Source: JBKPCD01 sp046727175 (lineage in GTDB: Bacteria; Acidobacteriota; Vicinamibacteria; Vicinamibacterales; 2-12-FULL-66-21). Taken from it: DNA of 16,410 bases. The stretch covers positions 1 to 16,410 of the forward strand of contig JBKPCD010000274.1 in assembly GCA_046727175.1 (NCBI GenBank), in the 5' to 3' direction. The notes under the pieces were generated by a model. That model ran no database searches. It had not been told where the DNA came from and saw nothing but the letters and a program-made list of their open reading frames with translations. Below are positions 7,258-14,359 of the stretch, in pieces. Numbering within the stretch: position 1 is the stretch's first letter; the number at the start of each line of letters is the position of its first letter. The position numbers and the translations under genes are program-made.

Positions 7258-7413
7258 GTCACAAGTCCTCCGCGACGACCAGTAGATGATCGGCAATCGT
7301 CAACGATGAAACCATCGATTCTATACTCAAAGCTCGCGGTTGCGGTGCGCTTGCACCGTCAGCAAACCACGTGGTAGCGTCGGCTCAAACCGGACCCGCT
7401 TCACGTCTCAGTC
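7258..7413. promoter_or_regulatory. Divergent promoter region between gap and waaA
   Basis: A 156-bp divergent intergenic region that must hold the promoters of both the glycolytic and the LPS gene runs. It contains a hairpin CGGTGC-GCTT-GCACCG at 7343-7358 and, eight bases on, a perfect palindrome ACCACGTGGT at 7366-7375. On the minus strand TATAGAAT (around 7318-7326) could be a gap -10, but no good -35 accompanies it. Promoter positions are therefore not assigned; the palindromes are plausible operator candidates only. Confidence 0.45.
7266..7271 (-). promoter_or_regulatory. Strong ribosome-binding site of gap
   Basis: GGAGGA on the minus strand, eight bases before the ATG at 7257. It decides between the two possible starts of gap and is the strongest Shine-Dalgarno in the window, fitting a highly expressed glycolytic enzyme. 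Confidence 0.8.
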
Positions 7414-8790
7414 ATGTACGCCATTTACAGCGTTCTCATCGTGGCGTTTGTCGTGATCGTGTCTCCCTATCTCTTGTATCAGGCCATCCGCTATCACAAG
7501 TACATCGGCAACCTGTATCAGCGGATGGGTTACCTTCCGGTCTCGTTCAACCTCGACGGCGACCGATCGATCTGGATCCACGCCGTGTCGGTCGGTGAAG
7601 TGTTGACCGCCCGCGCGCTTCTGCCGGATCTGCGAGAGCGATACCCGCGCCTGCGGTTGTTCCTGTCGACAACGACCATGACGGGGCAGCGGGTCGCGCA
7701 GAACAACCTGCAGTACCTCGACGAGGTCTTCTATTTTCCGTTCGACCTTGGCTTCATCGTAAAGCGCACGCTGCAGCTGGTGAAACCGCAGCTGTTCATC
7801 ATGATCGAGACCGAGATCTGGCCCAACCTTCTGCATGCCTGTCATCGATCGGGCGTAAAAACGGCGCTCGTGAACGGGCGGATCTCGTCACGTTCGTATC
7901 CACGTTACCGCCTCGTGCGGCCGTTCTTCCGTCGCGTGCTCCAGCACATCGACTGCTTCTGCATGCAGAGCGAGGAGTCCGCGCGGCGCATCATCGAAAT
8001 TGGTGCGCCTTCGGATCGCGTCACGGTTACCGGCTCGCTTAAATTCGACTCGCTCGATTGGCACGGCCGCCCTGACAACGCGGACAGACGCGCCCCCGAC
8101 GCCGGCCGATACGGCAGCAGCCGCGCCGGCAGCCGTGTGCTCCGCTACTTCCGGATCAGCCCTTCCCGCCTCGTCGTCATCGCGGCGAGCACGCTCAAAG
8201 GCGAAGAGGCGCCGGTGCTCGAGGCGTTCCAGCGGATTCGCGCAACGATGCCGACGGCGCTCCTGATAATCGCGCCCCGCAAACCCGAACGCTTCGACGA
8301 GACGGAACGCCTGGCGCGGCGTGCGGGCTGGAGCGTCGCGCGCCGGAGCGAGCTGCGAGTCGACGCCGAACCGCGGCACGACGTGATCGTCCTCGACACC
8401 ATCGGCGAGCTCGCGCAGCTCTATCAAATCGCGACCGCCGTCTTCGTCGGCGGCAGCCTGGTCGATGCTGGAGGTCACAATATCCTGGAGCCCGCGGTGT
8501 TCGGGAAGCCAATCGTGTTTGGTCCGTACATGCAGAACTTCGCCGAGATCGCGCAGACCTTCCTCGAGAGCGGCGCCGCGATTCAGATCCGGACCGGGCG
8601 CGAGCTCGAGGCGGTATTGCTCGACCTCTTGAACGATCCCGTCCGTCGCGCGAGCCTGGGCGCCGCGGCACGCGCCCTCGTCGAAGCCAACCGCGGCGCG
8701 CGGGGCAAGAGCCTTGCCGCGATCGCGCGGATCCTTCCGCCGGATGCGCCCGGGAACGTCGTGAGGCCGTTTCGGGCAAAAGGGTGCTGA
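7414..8790 (+). CDS. waaA: 3-deoxy-D-manno-octulosonic acid (Kdo) transferase
   Basis: WaaA (KdtA, GT30) transfers Kdo from CMP-Kdo to the lipid A precursor on the inner-membrane face. The 458-aa protein has an N-terminal membrane anchor (about residues 4-22), then IWIHAVSVGEV with the catalytic-base glutamate (E62), FLSTTTMTG, LFIMIETEIWPNLL and LVNGRISSRSYPRY in the acceptor domain. The C-terminal nucleotide domain shows AASTLKGEE, IIAPRKPERF, DTIGELAQLYQIA and FVGGSLVDAGGHNILEPA, which is diagnostic. An Arg/Gly/Ala-rich linker (about residues 212-240) between the two domains makes it longer than the E. coli enzyme. The ATG has no clear ribosome site. The stop codon lies inside a 9-bp tandem repeat leading towards lpxK. 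How many Kdo residues it adds cannot be read from sequence. Confidence 0.94.
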   Translation: MYAIYSVLIVAFVVIVSPYLLYQAIRYHKYIGNLYQRMGYLPVSFNLDGDRSIWIHAVSVGEVLTARALLPDLRERYPRLRLFLSTTTMTGQRVAQNNLQYLDEVFYFPFDLGFIVKRTLQLVKPQLFIMIETEIWPNLLHACHRSGVKTALVNGRISSRSYPRYRLVRPFFRRVLQHIDCFCMQSEESARRIIEIGAPSDRVTVTGSLKFDSLDWHGRPDNADRRAPDAGRYGSSRAGSRVLRYFRISPSRLVVIAASTLKGEEAPVLEAFQRIRATMPTALLIIAPRKPERFDETERLARRAGWSVARRSELRVDAEPRHDVIVLDTIGELAQLYQIATAVFVGGSLVDAGGHNILEPAVFGKPIVFGPYMQNFAEIAQTFLESGAAIQIRTGRELEAVLLDLLNDPVRRASLGAAARALVEANRGARGKSLAAIARILPPDAPGNVVRPFRAKGC

Positions 8791-8837
8791 CCGTACTGAA
8801 GGTGCTGACCGTGCTGATGGTGCTGATGGTGCCCGTG
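8784..8837 (+). repeat. 9-bp tandem repeat between waaA and lpxK
   Basis: Six contiguous 9-mers: GTGCTGACC, GTACTGAAG, GTGCTGACC, GTGCTGATG, GTGCTGATG, GTGCCCGTG. The array begins inside the last codons of waaA, supplies its stop codon and ends at the GGAGGGG (8837-8843) that precedes lpxK. In one frame it would read as repeated Val-Leu-Thr/Met. It looks like a short minisatellite grown by slippage; copy number may vary among strains. Confidence 0.75.
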
Positions 8838-8854
8838 GAGGGGTTCGGGCGGGC

Positions 8855-9841
8855 TTGAAATTGCTGAGCAGCCTGTATGCCGCGTTGGTGCGCCGACGAC
8901 GTGAGTGGTATAGCGCGCGTCCCGACCTGCGCCGGCGCCTTCAGCATCCCGTCATCAGCGTCGGCAACCTTGCCGTTGGCGGTCGGGGCAAGACGCCGAT
9001 CGTCGCGAGCATCGCGCGGCTTCTGTGTGAGCTGGACGAGCGGCCGGCAATTCTGAGTCGCGGGTACGGGCGCGAGTCCGCGAGCGACGGCGTGGTCATC
9101 GTGCGCGACGCCCACGACATGCGAGCCGATCTCGCCCGTTCGGGGGACGAACCGCTGATGCTCGCGCGTCAGCTGCCGGGTGTGCGGGTTCTGGTGTCCA
9201 GCGATCGGTTCCTCGCAGGCTGCGTGGCCGAGCATCATCTCGGCGCAACGGTCCACCTCCTCGACGATGGATTTCAGCACCTGCAGCTCGATCGCGACGT
9301 GGATATCGTGATCGTCGCGGGCGCCGATGTGGCCGCCAATGCACTGACGCTGCCATCGGGCGATCTTCGCGAGCCGCCGGACACGCTCATCGCGGCCGAC
9401 GCCGTTCTGGCGCTCGACGGCAGGATCGCGTGCGACACATCGGATACGCCGACATGTTTCAGGGTCCAGCGAACGCTTGGGCCGCCGACCGGTGACCGCA
9501 TTCCGGCGCCACCCTCCCGCGTGCTGGCACTGGCCGGAATTGCCTGTCCACAAGCGTTCTTCGACGATCTGCGTTCCCGATCATACGAGGTCGCCCGAAC
9601 ACTCGTGTTTCGCGACCACCATCCGTATTCGACGCGCGATGCCGGCCGAATCTGGTCGGCGGCGGAAGCGGCGGGCGCCGCCAGCGTCCTCACGACGGAA
9701 AAGGATTACGTACGATTGCTGCCGCACCGGCCATTTCCGCTGCCCCTCGCGTACTTGCCCCTTACAATGGAGCCTGAACCGCTGCCCGAGTTTCGGCACT
9801 GGCTTGCCGCTTCGCTCCGTGCAGCGCGCGACATCGTTTGA
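8855..9841 (+). CDS. lpxK: Tetraacyldisaccharide 4'-kinase
   Basis: LpxK phosphorylates the 4' position of the lipid A disaccharide at the inner membrane to give lipid IVA. The protein is 328 aa. The P-loop is in VGNLAVGGRGKTP (residues 36-48), where the usual GGTGKTP has Arg44 in place of Thr. Also visible are ILSRGYGR, SGDEPLMLAR, VLVSSDRF, the LLDDGFQH motif followed by DRDVDIVIV, LPSGDLREPP, and the C-terminal FRDHHPYS and TTEKDYVRL, all typical of LpxK. The start is TTG at 8855, eleven bases after GGAGGGG; no better in-frame start was found. The stop overlaps the TTG start of the next gene by four bases (TTGA). Confidence 0.94.
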   Translation: MKLLSSLYAALVRRRREWYSARPDLRRRLQHPVISVGNLAVGGRGKTPIVASIARLLCELDERPAILSRGYGRESASDGVVIVRDAHDMRADLARSGDEPLMLARQLPGVRVLVSSDRFLAGCVAEHHLGATVHLLDDGFQHLQLDRDVDIVIVAGADVAANALTLPSGDLREPPDTLIAADAVLALDGRIACDTSDTPTCFRVQRTLGPPTGDRIPAPPSRVLALAGIACPQAFFDDLRSRSYEVARTLVFRDHHPYSTRDAGRIWSAAEAAGAASVLTTEKDYVRLLPHRPFPLPLAYLPLTMEPEPLPEFRHWLAASLRAARDIV

Positions 9842-10779
9842 GTAACGGTCCATCTGTCCGTCATCGCCTCGAGTACCTGGCTGTCGCGTCGGTCGTTGTG
9901 GCCGTACGCATGCTTCCGATGCGCGCTGTGCTGGCCGTCGGGTCGCTGCTCGGGCGCGCGTTCTATCTCGTCGACGGTCCACATCGCCGTCGCGCGCTCC
10001 GAAATCTCGAGGCAGCATTTCCGGTGCGCACCTACGCCGAGTGTCGCAGCATCGCGCGCGGGATGTTCGCGCATTTCGGCCGCCTGCTGATGGTGCTCCT
10101 CAAGTTCAGCACGATGCCGGCCGAACGCATGTTGAACCACGTTGAATTCGACGGCGAAGATCGCGTCGTCAACGCTCACGCGCTGCAGCGTGGCGTCTTG
10201 CTGTTCACGGGACATTTCGGATTCTGGGAGATCAACGCGCTCGTGCACGCACTCGAGCTGAAGCCGATGGCAGTGCTCGCGCGTCCGCTCGACAATCCGC
10301 TGCTGCACCAGCTCCTCGAGATGGTGCGGACGTCGACCGGGAACTCGGTCTTCTACCGCCGCGGAGCAATCAGGCGCATCCTGCGCGCATTGGAGGCGAA
10401 CCAGGCGGTCGCCGTGCTCATCGATCAGCACATCCAGACGGCTGACGCGGTGTACGTCGATTTCTTCAACCGCCCTGCGGCAACCACGTCGGCGCTGGCG
10501 GCGCTCGCGCTGCGGACCGGCGCGCCCGTTGTGCCGGCATTCGCGCTGCCGCTTCCCGGTGGACGCTTTCGGATGGTCTACGAGCACCCGGTGGATCCCC
10601 CGCGCGCCGACGATCCCGACGCGATCCGCGAGTTCACGCAGCGGTGCACAGACGTGCTCGAAATGTACGTCCGTCGCTATCCCGAGCTCTGGCTCTGGAT
10701 GCACCGTCGCTGGCGCGACGTTGAGCCGAAGGATGAAAGCATCGGTGGGATGTTTCCGGCCGCTACAAGAGAACATTAG
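9838..10779 (+). CDS. LpxL/HtrB-family lipid A (lysophospholipid) acyltransferase
   Basis: A 313-aa member of the LpxL/LpxM/HtrB acyltransferase family, which adds secondary acyl chains to lipid A from acyl-ACP. The catalytic H-x4-D/E motif is seen as GHFGFWE (H126, E131). Further family marks are an N-terminal hydrophobic segment (about residues 12-40), RRALRNLEAAFP, ARPLDNPLL, YRRGAIRRIL, VLIDQH, VDFFNRPAATTSALAALALRTGAPVVP, and WLWMHRRW near the end. Start is TTG at 9838, overlapping the lpxK stop as TTGA, so coupling to lpxK is expected. Which acyl position is modified cannot be told. The sequence after the stop is a long GC hairpin. Confidence 0.9.
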   Translation: MSNGPSVRHRLEYLAVASVVVAVRMLPMRAVLAVGSLLGRAFYLVDGPHRRRALRNLEAAFPVRTYAECRSIARGMFAHFGRLLMVLLKFSTMPAERMLNHVEFDGEDRVVNAHALQRGVLLFTGHFGFWEINALVHALELKPMAVLARPLDNPLLHQLLEMVRTSTGNSVFYRRGAIRRILRALEANQAVAVLIDQHIQTADAVYVDFFNRPAATTSALAALALRTGAPVVPAFALPLPGGRFRMVYEHPVDPPRADDPDAIREFTQRCTDVLEMYVRRYPELWLWMHRRWRDVEPKDESIGGMFPAATREH

Positions 10780-10812
10780 GCCGCCCGCCGTCATCGATCG
10801 GCGGCGGGCGGC
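10780..10812 (+). terminator. 11-bp perfect GC stem-loop after the acyltransferase gene
   Basis: GCCGCCCGCCG pairs perfectly with CGGCGGGCGGC around an 11-nt loop, starting on the base after the stop codon. There is no T-run after it, so it could be a factor-dependent terminator, an mRNA-stabilising hairpin or a dispersed repeat. Direction of transcription through it is plus. Confidence 0.4.
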
Positions 10813-10830
10813 AAGGCCAAAGGCCGTCGT

Positions 10831-10870
10831 GCGAAGCGCGTAAAGCGCGCGGGGGCGGGGCCCCGCGCGC
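10831..10870 (+). repeat. GGGYGGGGCCCCGCG element, copy 1, before waaF
   Basis: GCGAAGCG followed by arms GCGCGCGGGG (10845-10854) and CCCCGCGCGC (10861-10870), a perfect ten-pair hairpin with a six-base loop. The 15-nt core GGGCGGGGCCCCGCG (10853-10867) ends 11 bases before the waaF ATG. The same core recurs at 12043 and 12133. Confidence 0.7.
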
Positions 10871-10878
10871 ATTGAGTA

Positions 10879-11946
10879 ATGCGAACACAGTCGTCCGAAG
10901 TGAGCAATTTGACCTCAATCAAGCGCCTCGTCATCCGAGCGCCCAACTGGCTTGGCGACGCCGTGATGGCGCTGCCGGCAATGGGCGCACTGCGCGCGGC
11001 GCTTCCGGATGCGACGATCGCTGTTGCCGCGATTCCGTCGATTGCTCCGCTCTTTGCAGAAGAAACCAACGCGGCGCAGAATGAACTGCTGACGCTCGAC
11101 GGTGTGCGGCGAGAGGCGACGACGTTGAAGGAGGGGGCGTTCGATGCCGCGGTCTTGCTTCCGAACTCGTTCAGGTCCGCGTGGGTCGCGCGCCGCGCGC
11201 GCATTCCGGAACGCTGGGGCTTCAGCGGAAACGTTCGCGGATGGATGCTGACGAAGTCTGTTGCGCGGCCGCGCGAACGCGTTCACCAGTCAGCGTGGTA
11301 TCTCGAGCTGGTGCGCAGGCTGGGGTTCGAGGCTCGGTCTGCGATGCCACGCGCGACGGTCAGAGTCGAGACCGCTCGCCGGGCCGCGGCGTTGTTGCAG
11401 AAGCACGGCGTCGAATCCGGTGCGCCGCTGGTTGGTGTGGCTCCCGGCGCCGCATACGGTCATGCGAAGCGCTGGCCGCCGCGACGAATGGTCGATCTTC
11501 TGCGCAGGTTGATCGCGGAACGCGGGGCAACATGCGTGCTGGTTGGTGCGCCCGGCGATGCCGAGACGGGTCGTGAAATAGAATTGCAGTTGCCGATCGA
11601 GCCGCGCGTCATCAACGTGATCGGGCGCACGGACCTCCGTGTGTTCGCTGGAGTGCTGGCCGCGTGTGACGCGTTCGTGTCGAACGATTCCGGCGCGATG
11701 CACCTCGCTGGGGCAGTCGGTGTGCCGGTCACCGCGATTTTCGGACCAACCGACGAGCGCGTCACCGCTCCGCTCGGCGATCATGACGTGCTCGTACACA
11801 AGGTGTTCTGCCGTCCGTGCATGCTGCGGGATTGCCCTATCGATCATCGGTGCATGAAAGGAATCACGGTCGACGCTGTCTTCGAGTCGGTAAGTCGGCG
11901 GTTACTACAGGGCAGGGGAGCGGATGATGGCGCAAACTGCGACTGA
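10879..11946 (+). CDS. waaF: ADP-heptose:LPS heptosyltransferase II
   Basis: A GT9 glycosyltransferase that adds the second L-glycero-D-manno-heptose to the LPS inner core at the cytoplasmic face. The 355-aa protein starts, after a short leader, with LVIRAPNWLGDAVMALP (D27 in the family acceptor-site motif), followed by LLPNSFRSAWVARRARIPERWGF, APGAAYGHAKRWPPRR at the domain interface, and SNDSGAMHLAGAVGVPVTAIFGPTDE, the ADP-heptose-binding signature. A cysteine-rich C-terminal motif, CRPCMLRDCPIDHRCM, is typical of WaaF-type proteins. These features favour heptosyltransferase II over I. The ATG lacks a normal ribosome site; instead a stable GC hairpin ends eight bases upstream. The stop is followed by 213 bp of repeat-rich DNA before gmhB. 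Confidence 0.92.
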   Translation: MRTQSSEVSNLTSIKRLVIRAPNWLGDAVMALPAMGALRAALPDATIAVAAIPSIAPLFAEETNAAQNELLTLDGVRREATTLKEGAFDAAVLLPNSFRSAWVARRARIPERWGFSGNVRGWMLTKSVARPRERVHQSAWYLELVRRLGFEARSAMPRATVRVETARRAAALLQKHGVESGAPLVGVAPGAAYGHAKRWPPRRMVDLLRRLIAERGATCVLVGAPGDAETGREIELQLPIEPRVINVIGRTDLRVFAGVLAACDAFVSNDSGAMHLAGAVGVPVTAIFGPTDERVTAPLGDHDVLVHKVFCRPCMLRDCPIDHRCMKGITVDAVFESVSRRLLQGRGADDGANCD

Positions 11947-12159
11947 CCGCCTCTCCGAGCGGCACGTTGCGGCAAGTCAGCGGCTCGAGCGAGACAGCCC
12001 TGAGCCCGCGCGAGCCGCGAAGCGGCGAACGCGAGCGAGCGGGGGTGGGGCCCCGCGAGCAGGAAGAGAAGAAGCGCTGGCAGGCCGCGGGCGGGGTCCC
12101 CGGCGCGCGTTTTTTGCGCGCTGGGGTGCTGCGGGTGGGGCCCCGCGGCAAACTCAGAA
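11947..12159 (+). repeat. Repeat-rich spacer between waaF and gmhB (copies 2 and 3 of the GGGYGGGGCCCCGCG element)
   Basis: This 213-bp gap carries copy 2 (12017-12060: GCGAAGCG, then GCGGGGGTGGGGCCCCGCG), a stem-loop CCGGCGCGC-GTTTTTT-GCGCGCTGG at 12100-12124 with a T-rich loop, and copy 3 of the core (12133-12147) ending 12 bases before the gmhB ATG. A small reading frame across it (11924-12163) is Arg/Gly/Ala-rich low-complexity sequence without any domain, and I treat it as non-coding. Confidence 0.65.
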
Positions 12160-12723
12160 ATGAAAGCCGCAGTGTTCCTCGATCGCGACGGGACCCTGAT
12201 CGAAGAGGCCGGATACCTGGACCGTCTCGATCGTCTGGCGTTCTTTCCGTTCACCATCGATGCCGTGCGGCTGCTCAATCGTGCCGGCTTCGCCGTCGTG
12301 GTCGTCACGAACCAGTCGGGCGTCGCACGTGGTCTGCTGCCGGAAGCATTCGTCCACGAAGCCCACCAGTTCATCACGGACCGGGTCGCAAGAGGAGGCG
12401 CGTGCATAGACGCCTTCTACTATTGTCCCCACCATCCCGATGGCATTGTCGCCGGGTATCGAGAGCAGTGTGAATGCCGAAAGCCGCGGCCGGGACTGTT
12501 GCGCGGGGCCGCCGCCGATCTCGACCTCGATCTCGAGCGCTCCTTTGCCGTTGGCGATCGCTGGCAGGATATCGACGCGGGCAAATCGGTGGGTGCTCGC
12601 GCCGTTCTCGTCCGTACGGGTGTGGGGCGCGTCACCGAGGTGGCGCAGCGGGATCGAGTCGAGCCCGATGCGATCGTCGAGAACCTGATCGAAGCGGTAT
12701 CCTGGATCCTTCGACAATCGTGA
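12160..12723 (+). CDS. gmhB: D-glycero-beta-D-manno-heptose 1,7-bisphosphate 7-phosphatase
   Basis: A HAD-superfamily phosphatase that removes the 7-phosphate in ADP-heptose synthesis. The 187-aa protein opens with AVFLDRDGTL (nucleophile D8, acid/base D10), has TNQSGVARG (residues 50-58) as HAD motif II, a zinc-binding set C89, H91, C104, C106 in YCPHHPDG and CECRKP, and motif IV VGDRWQDID (D133, D137). The inserted zinc loop plus RKPRPG is characteristic of GmhB rather than histidinol phosphatase. The next gene, rfaE1, makes its substrate, and their ends overlap by four bases (GTGA). The related histidinol-phosphatase function is the main alternative and is disfavoured by context. Confidence 0.94.
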   Translation: MKAAVFLDRDGTLIEEAGYLDRLDRLAFFPFTIDAVRLLNRAGFAVVVVTNQSGVARGLLPEAFVHEAHQFITDRVARGGACIDAFYYCPHHPDGIVAGYREQCECRKPRPGLLRGAAADLDLDLERSFAVGDRWQDIDAGKSVGARAVLVRTGVGRVTEVAQRDRVEPDAIVENLIEAVSWILRQS

Positions 12724-13760
12724 GACGGCGTCCAGCGTCCCACCCATCCATCGATACCGAGCGGCTGCTCGCCGTGATCGATGACTTCGCCGGCGTTCGC
12801 GTGGCAGTCTTCGGCGACTTGCTGGTCGACGAGTTCATCTACGGCCGGATCTCACGCGTGTCGCGTGAGGCGCCGGTTCTCATCCTCGAGTACGACTCGA
12901 CCGAAATCGTGCCGGGCGGCGCCGGAAACGCGGCCGCGAACGTCGCCGCGCTCGGCGGCGTCCCGATGGCAATTGGCGTTGCCGGCAGCGACGAAACGGG
13001 TCGACGGCTGCTCGCGTCGATGCGCGGCCGAGTCGACATCAGCCGCGTCGTGCGTCCGCGCGGCTACCGTACCCCGACCAAGACCCGCATCCTCGCTGGC
13101 GGCGTCCACTCGGCCAAGCAGCAGGTCGTCCGGATCGATCGCGCGACGCGGCCGTCCTTGTCGGAAAGCGATCGCCGAGCAATCCAGTCAACGTTGCTCC
13201 AGGCCGCATCACAGTGCGACGCGCTGCTCGTGTCGGACTACGGCACCGGTCTCGTGACGCCAGCTATCGTGAAGGCCGCCCAGCGCCAGGTCAAAGGTCC
13301 GGGTCCCCGTCAGCCGCCGGTGCTGATCGATTCACGGTACTCGCTGCTCCGGTTCCGCAGGATGACCGCGTGCACGCCGAACGAGTCGGAGGTCGAGCAT
13401 CTCTTCGGGATTCGAATCGGCGAGAACGCGCGCGTCCTGGAAAAGGCGGGCCGTGAGCTGCTCGCGCGCACACGCGCGGGCGCCGTGCTCGTCACGCGGG
13501 GCAGCCGCGGCATGGCGCTGTTCGAGCCGAATCGTGCAACGGTCCACATCCCGATCATCGGATCGGACGAGGTCACCGATGTCACCGGGGCGGGCGATAC
13601 GGTGATGGCGACGATGACCCTCGCGCTCGCTGCCGGCGCGACATTCGAACACGCCGCGCGCCTCGCGAACCATGCTGGGGGTCTGGTCGTGATGAAGCGA
13701 GGCACGGCAACCGTGAGCGCGGCCGAATTGCGCGAAGCGGTGGCATCGAATCGTGACTGA
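12720..13760 (+). CDS. rfaE1: D-glycero-beta-D-manno-heptose-7-phosphate kinase (RfaE domain I)
   Basis: A PfkB/ribokinase-family kinase that phosphorylates heptose 7-phosphate at C1. In many bacteria it is the N-terminal half of the fused HldE; here it stands alone at 346 aa. It shows VAVFGDLLVDEFIYGRISRVSREAP, VPGGAGNAAANVAALGG in the sugar-binding region, DYGTGLVTP, TPNESEVEHLFG, LVTRGSRGMALF, and the catalytic DVTGAGDTV with D293 as base. The frame is open much further upstream through gmhB, but GTG 12720 overlaps the gmhB stop as GTGA and puts the conserved domain at the normal distance. A 140-bp spacer with inverted repeats separates it from its partner rfaE2. Confidence 0.93.
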   Translation: MRRRPASHPSIDTERLLAVIDDFAGVRVAVFGDLLVDEFIYGRISRVSREAPVLILEYDSTEIVPGGAGNAAANVAALGGVPMAIGVAGSDETGRRLLASMRGRVDISRVVRPRGYRTPTKTRILAGGVHSAKQQVVRIDRATRPSLSESDRRAIQSTLLQAASQCDALLVSDYGTGLVTPAIVKAAQRQVKGPGPRQPPVLIDSRYSLLRFRRMTACTPNESEVEHLFGIRIGENARVLEKAGRELLARTRAGAVLVTRGSRGMALFEPNRATVHIPIIGSDEVTDVTGAGDTVMATMTLALAAGATFEHAARLANHAGGLVVMKRGTATVSAAELREAVASNRD

Positions 13761-13764
13761 AGCC

Positions 13765-13884
13765 GGGGTTCGGGATTCGGGACTCGGGGTTCGTATTCGT
13801 GGTTCCAATCACGAACTGCCGGATTCCGGCCCACCAAATTCCCCACGCCGAACCGCGAATCCCGAACCGCGAATCCCGAACCCC
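13765..13884. repeat. 120-bp imperfect inverted repeat between rfaE1 and rfaE2
   Basis: The outer arms GGGGTTCGGGATTCG (13765-13779) and CGAATCCCGAACCCC (13870-13884) are perfect 15-bp inverted copies. The right side holds two exact 14-bp tandem units CGAACCGCGAATCC (13849-13862 and 13863-13876) plus a partial third; the left side holds diverged units of the complementary type. An internal GCCGGA-T-TCCGGC palindrome lies at 13818-13830. It fills almost the whole gap between the two genes. It resembles a dispersed palindromic or MITE-like element; no target duplication was identified. Confidence 0.75.
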
Positions 13885-13900
13885 GCTATGATCGCAACAG

Positions 13901-14359
13901 ATGATCGTCACACGCGAACGACTCGTTGATCTCGTCGCCGCAGATCGCCGCGAAGGCCGTTCGATTGCCTTTGCGAATGGTTGTTTCGATCTCCTGCACG
14001 TTGGCCATGTCCGCTACCTCCAGGGGGCGGCAGCAGAAGCCGATCGTCTCGTCGTCGCGGTCAATGACGATGCGACGGCCGCGAGTAAGGGCGCGGGACG
14101 ACCGATCCTCACTGCGGCCGATCGGGCGAAGCTCGTCGCCGCGCTCCGAGGCGTCGACTACGTCGTGGTCTTTCCCGAGCCGACGGTAGCGCCCCTGCTC
14201 GAGTTGCTGCGACCAGACGTACACTGCAAGGGTACCGACTACACGCTCGACTCGGTGCCCGAGCGAGAGACCGTCCGTGCGTTCGGGGGACGAATCGCCA
14301 TCGTCGGCGATCCCAAAGACCACTCCACTCGCGATCTCCTCGCGCGCATCCGCGCATGA
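13901..14359 (+). CDS. rfaE2: D-glycero-beta-D-manno-heptose 1-phosphate adenylyltransferase (RfaE domain II)
   Basis: A cytidylyltransferase-fold nucleotidyltransferase that makes ADP-D,D-heptose from heptose 1-phosphate and ATP. The 152-aa protein corresponds to the C-terminal half of HldE. The nucleotide-binding motif is FANGCFDLLHVGHVRYL with H33-x-G-H36, followed by VVAVNDD, a GRPILTAADRAKLVAAL segment, LLRPDVHCKGTDYT and GDPKDHSTRDLL, where the last Ser-Thr corresponds to the family ISTT-like motif. Start ATG 13901 lies 16 bases beyond the inverted repeat. The stop overlaps the waaC start as ATGA. It works with rfaE1 and gmhB; the epimerase that would give the L,D form is not in the window. 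Confidence 0.94.
   Translation: MIVTRERLVDLVAADRREGRSIAFANGCFDLLHVGHVRYLQGAAAEADRLVVAVNDDATAASKGAGRPILTAADRAKLVAALRGVDYVVVFPEPTVAPLLELLRPDVHCKGTDYTLDSVPERETVRAFGGRIAIVGDPKDHSTRDLLARIRA

Noticed and set aside
8195..9553. 452-aa minus-strand reading frame with an STISTVSTFSTVST stretch
   Set aside because: The Ser/Thr repeat is only the antisense of the 9-bp tandem array, and the remainder is antisense to waaA and lpxK.
11924..12163. 79-aa plus-strand frame between waaF and gmhB
   Set aside because: It overlaps the end of waaF and the start of gmhB, and is translated from GC-rich repeats with no recognisable domain.
13765..13884. CRISPR-like array, because of repeated 14-bp units
   Set aside because: Units are directly adjacent without spacers and form an inverted repeat; no cas genes are nearby.
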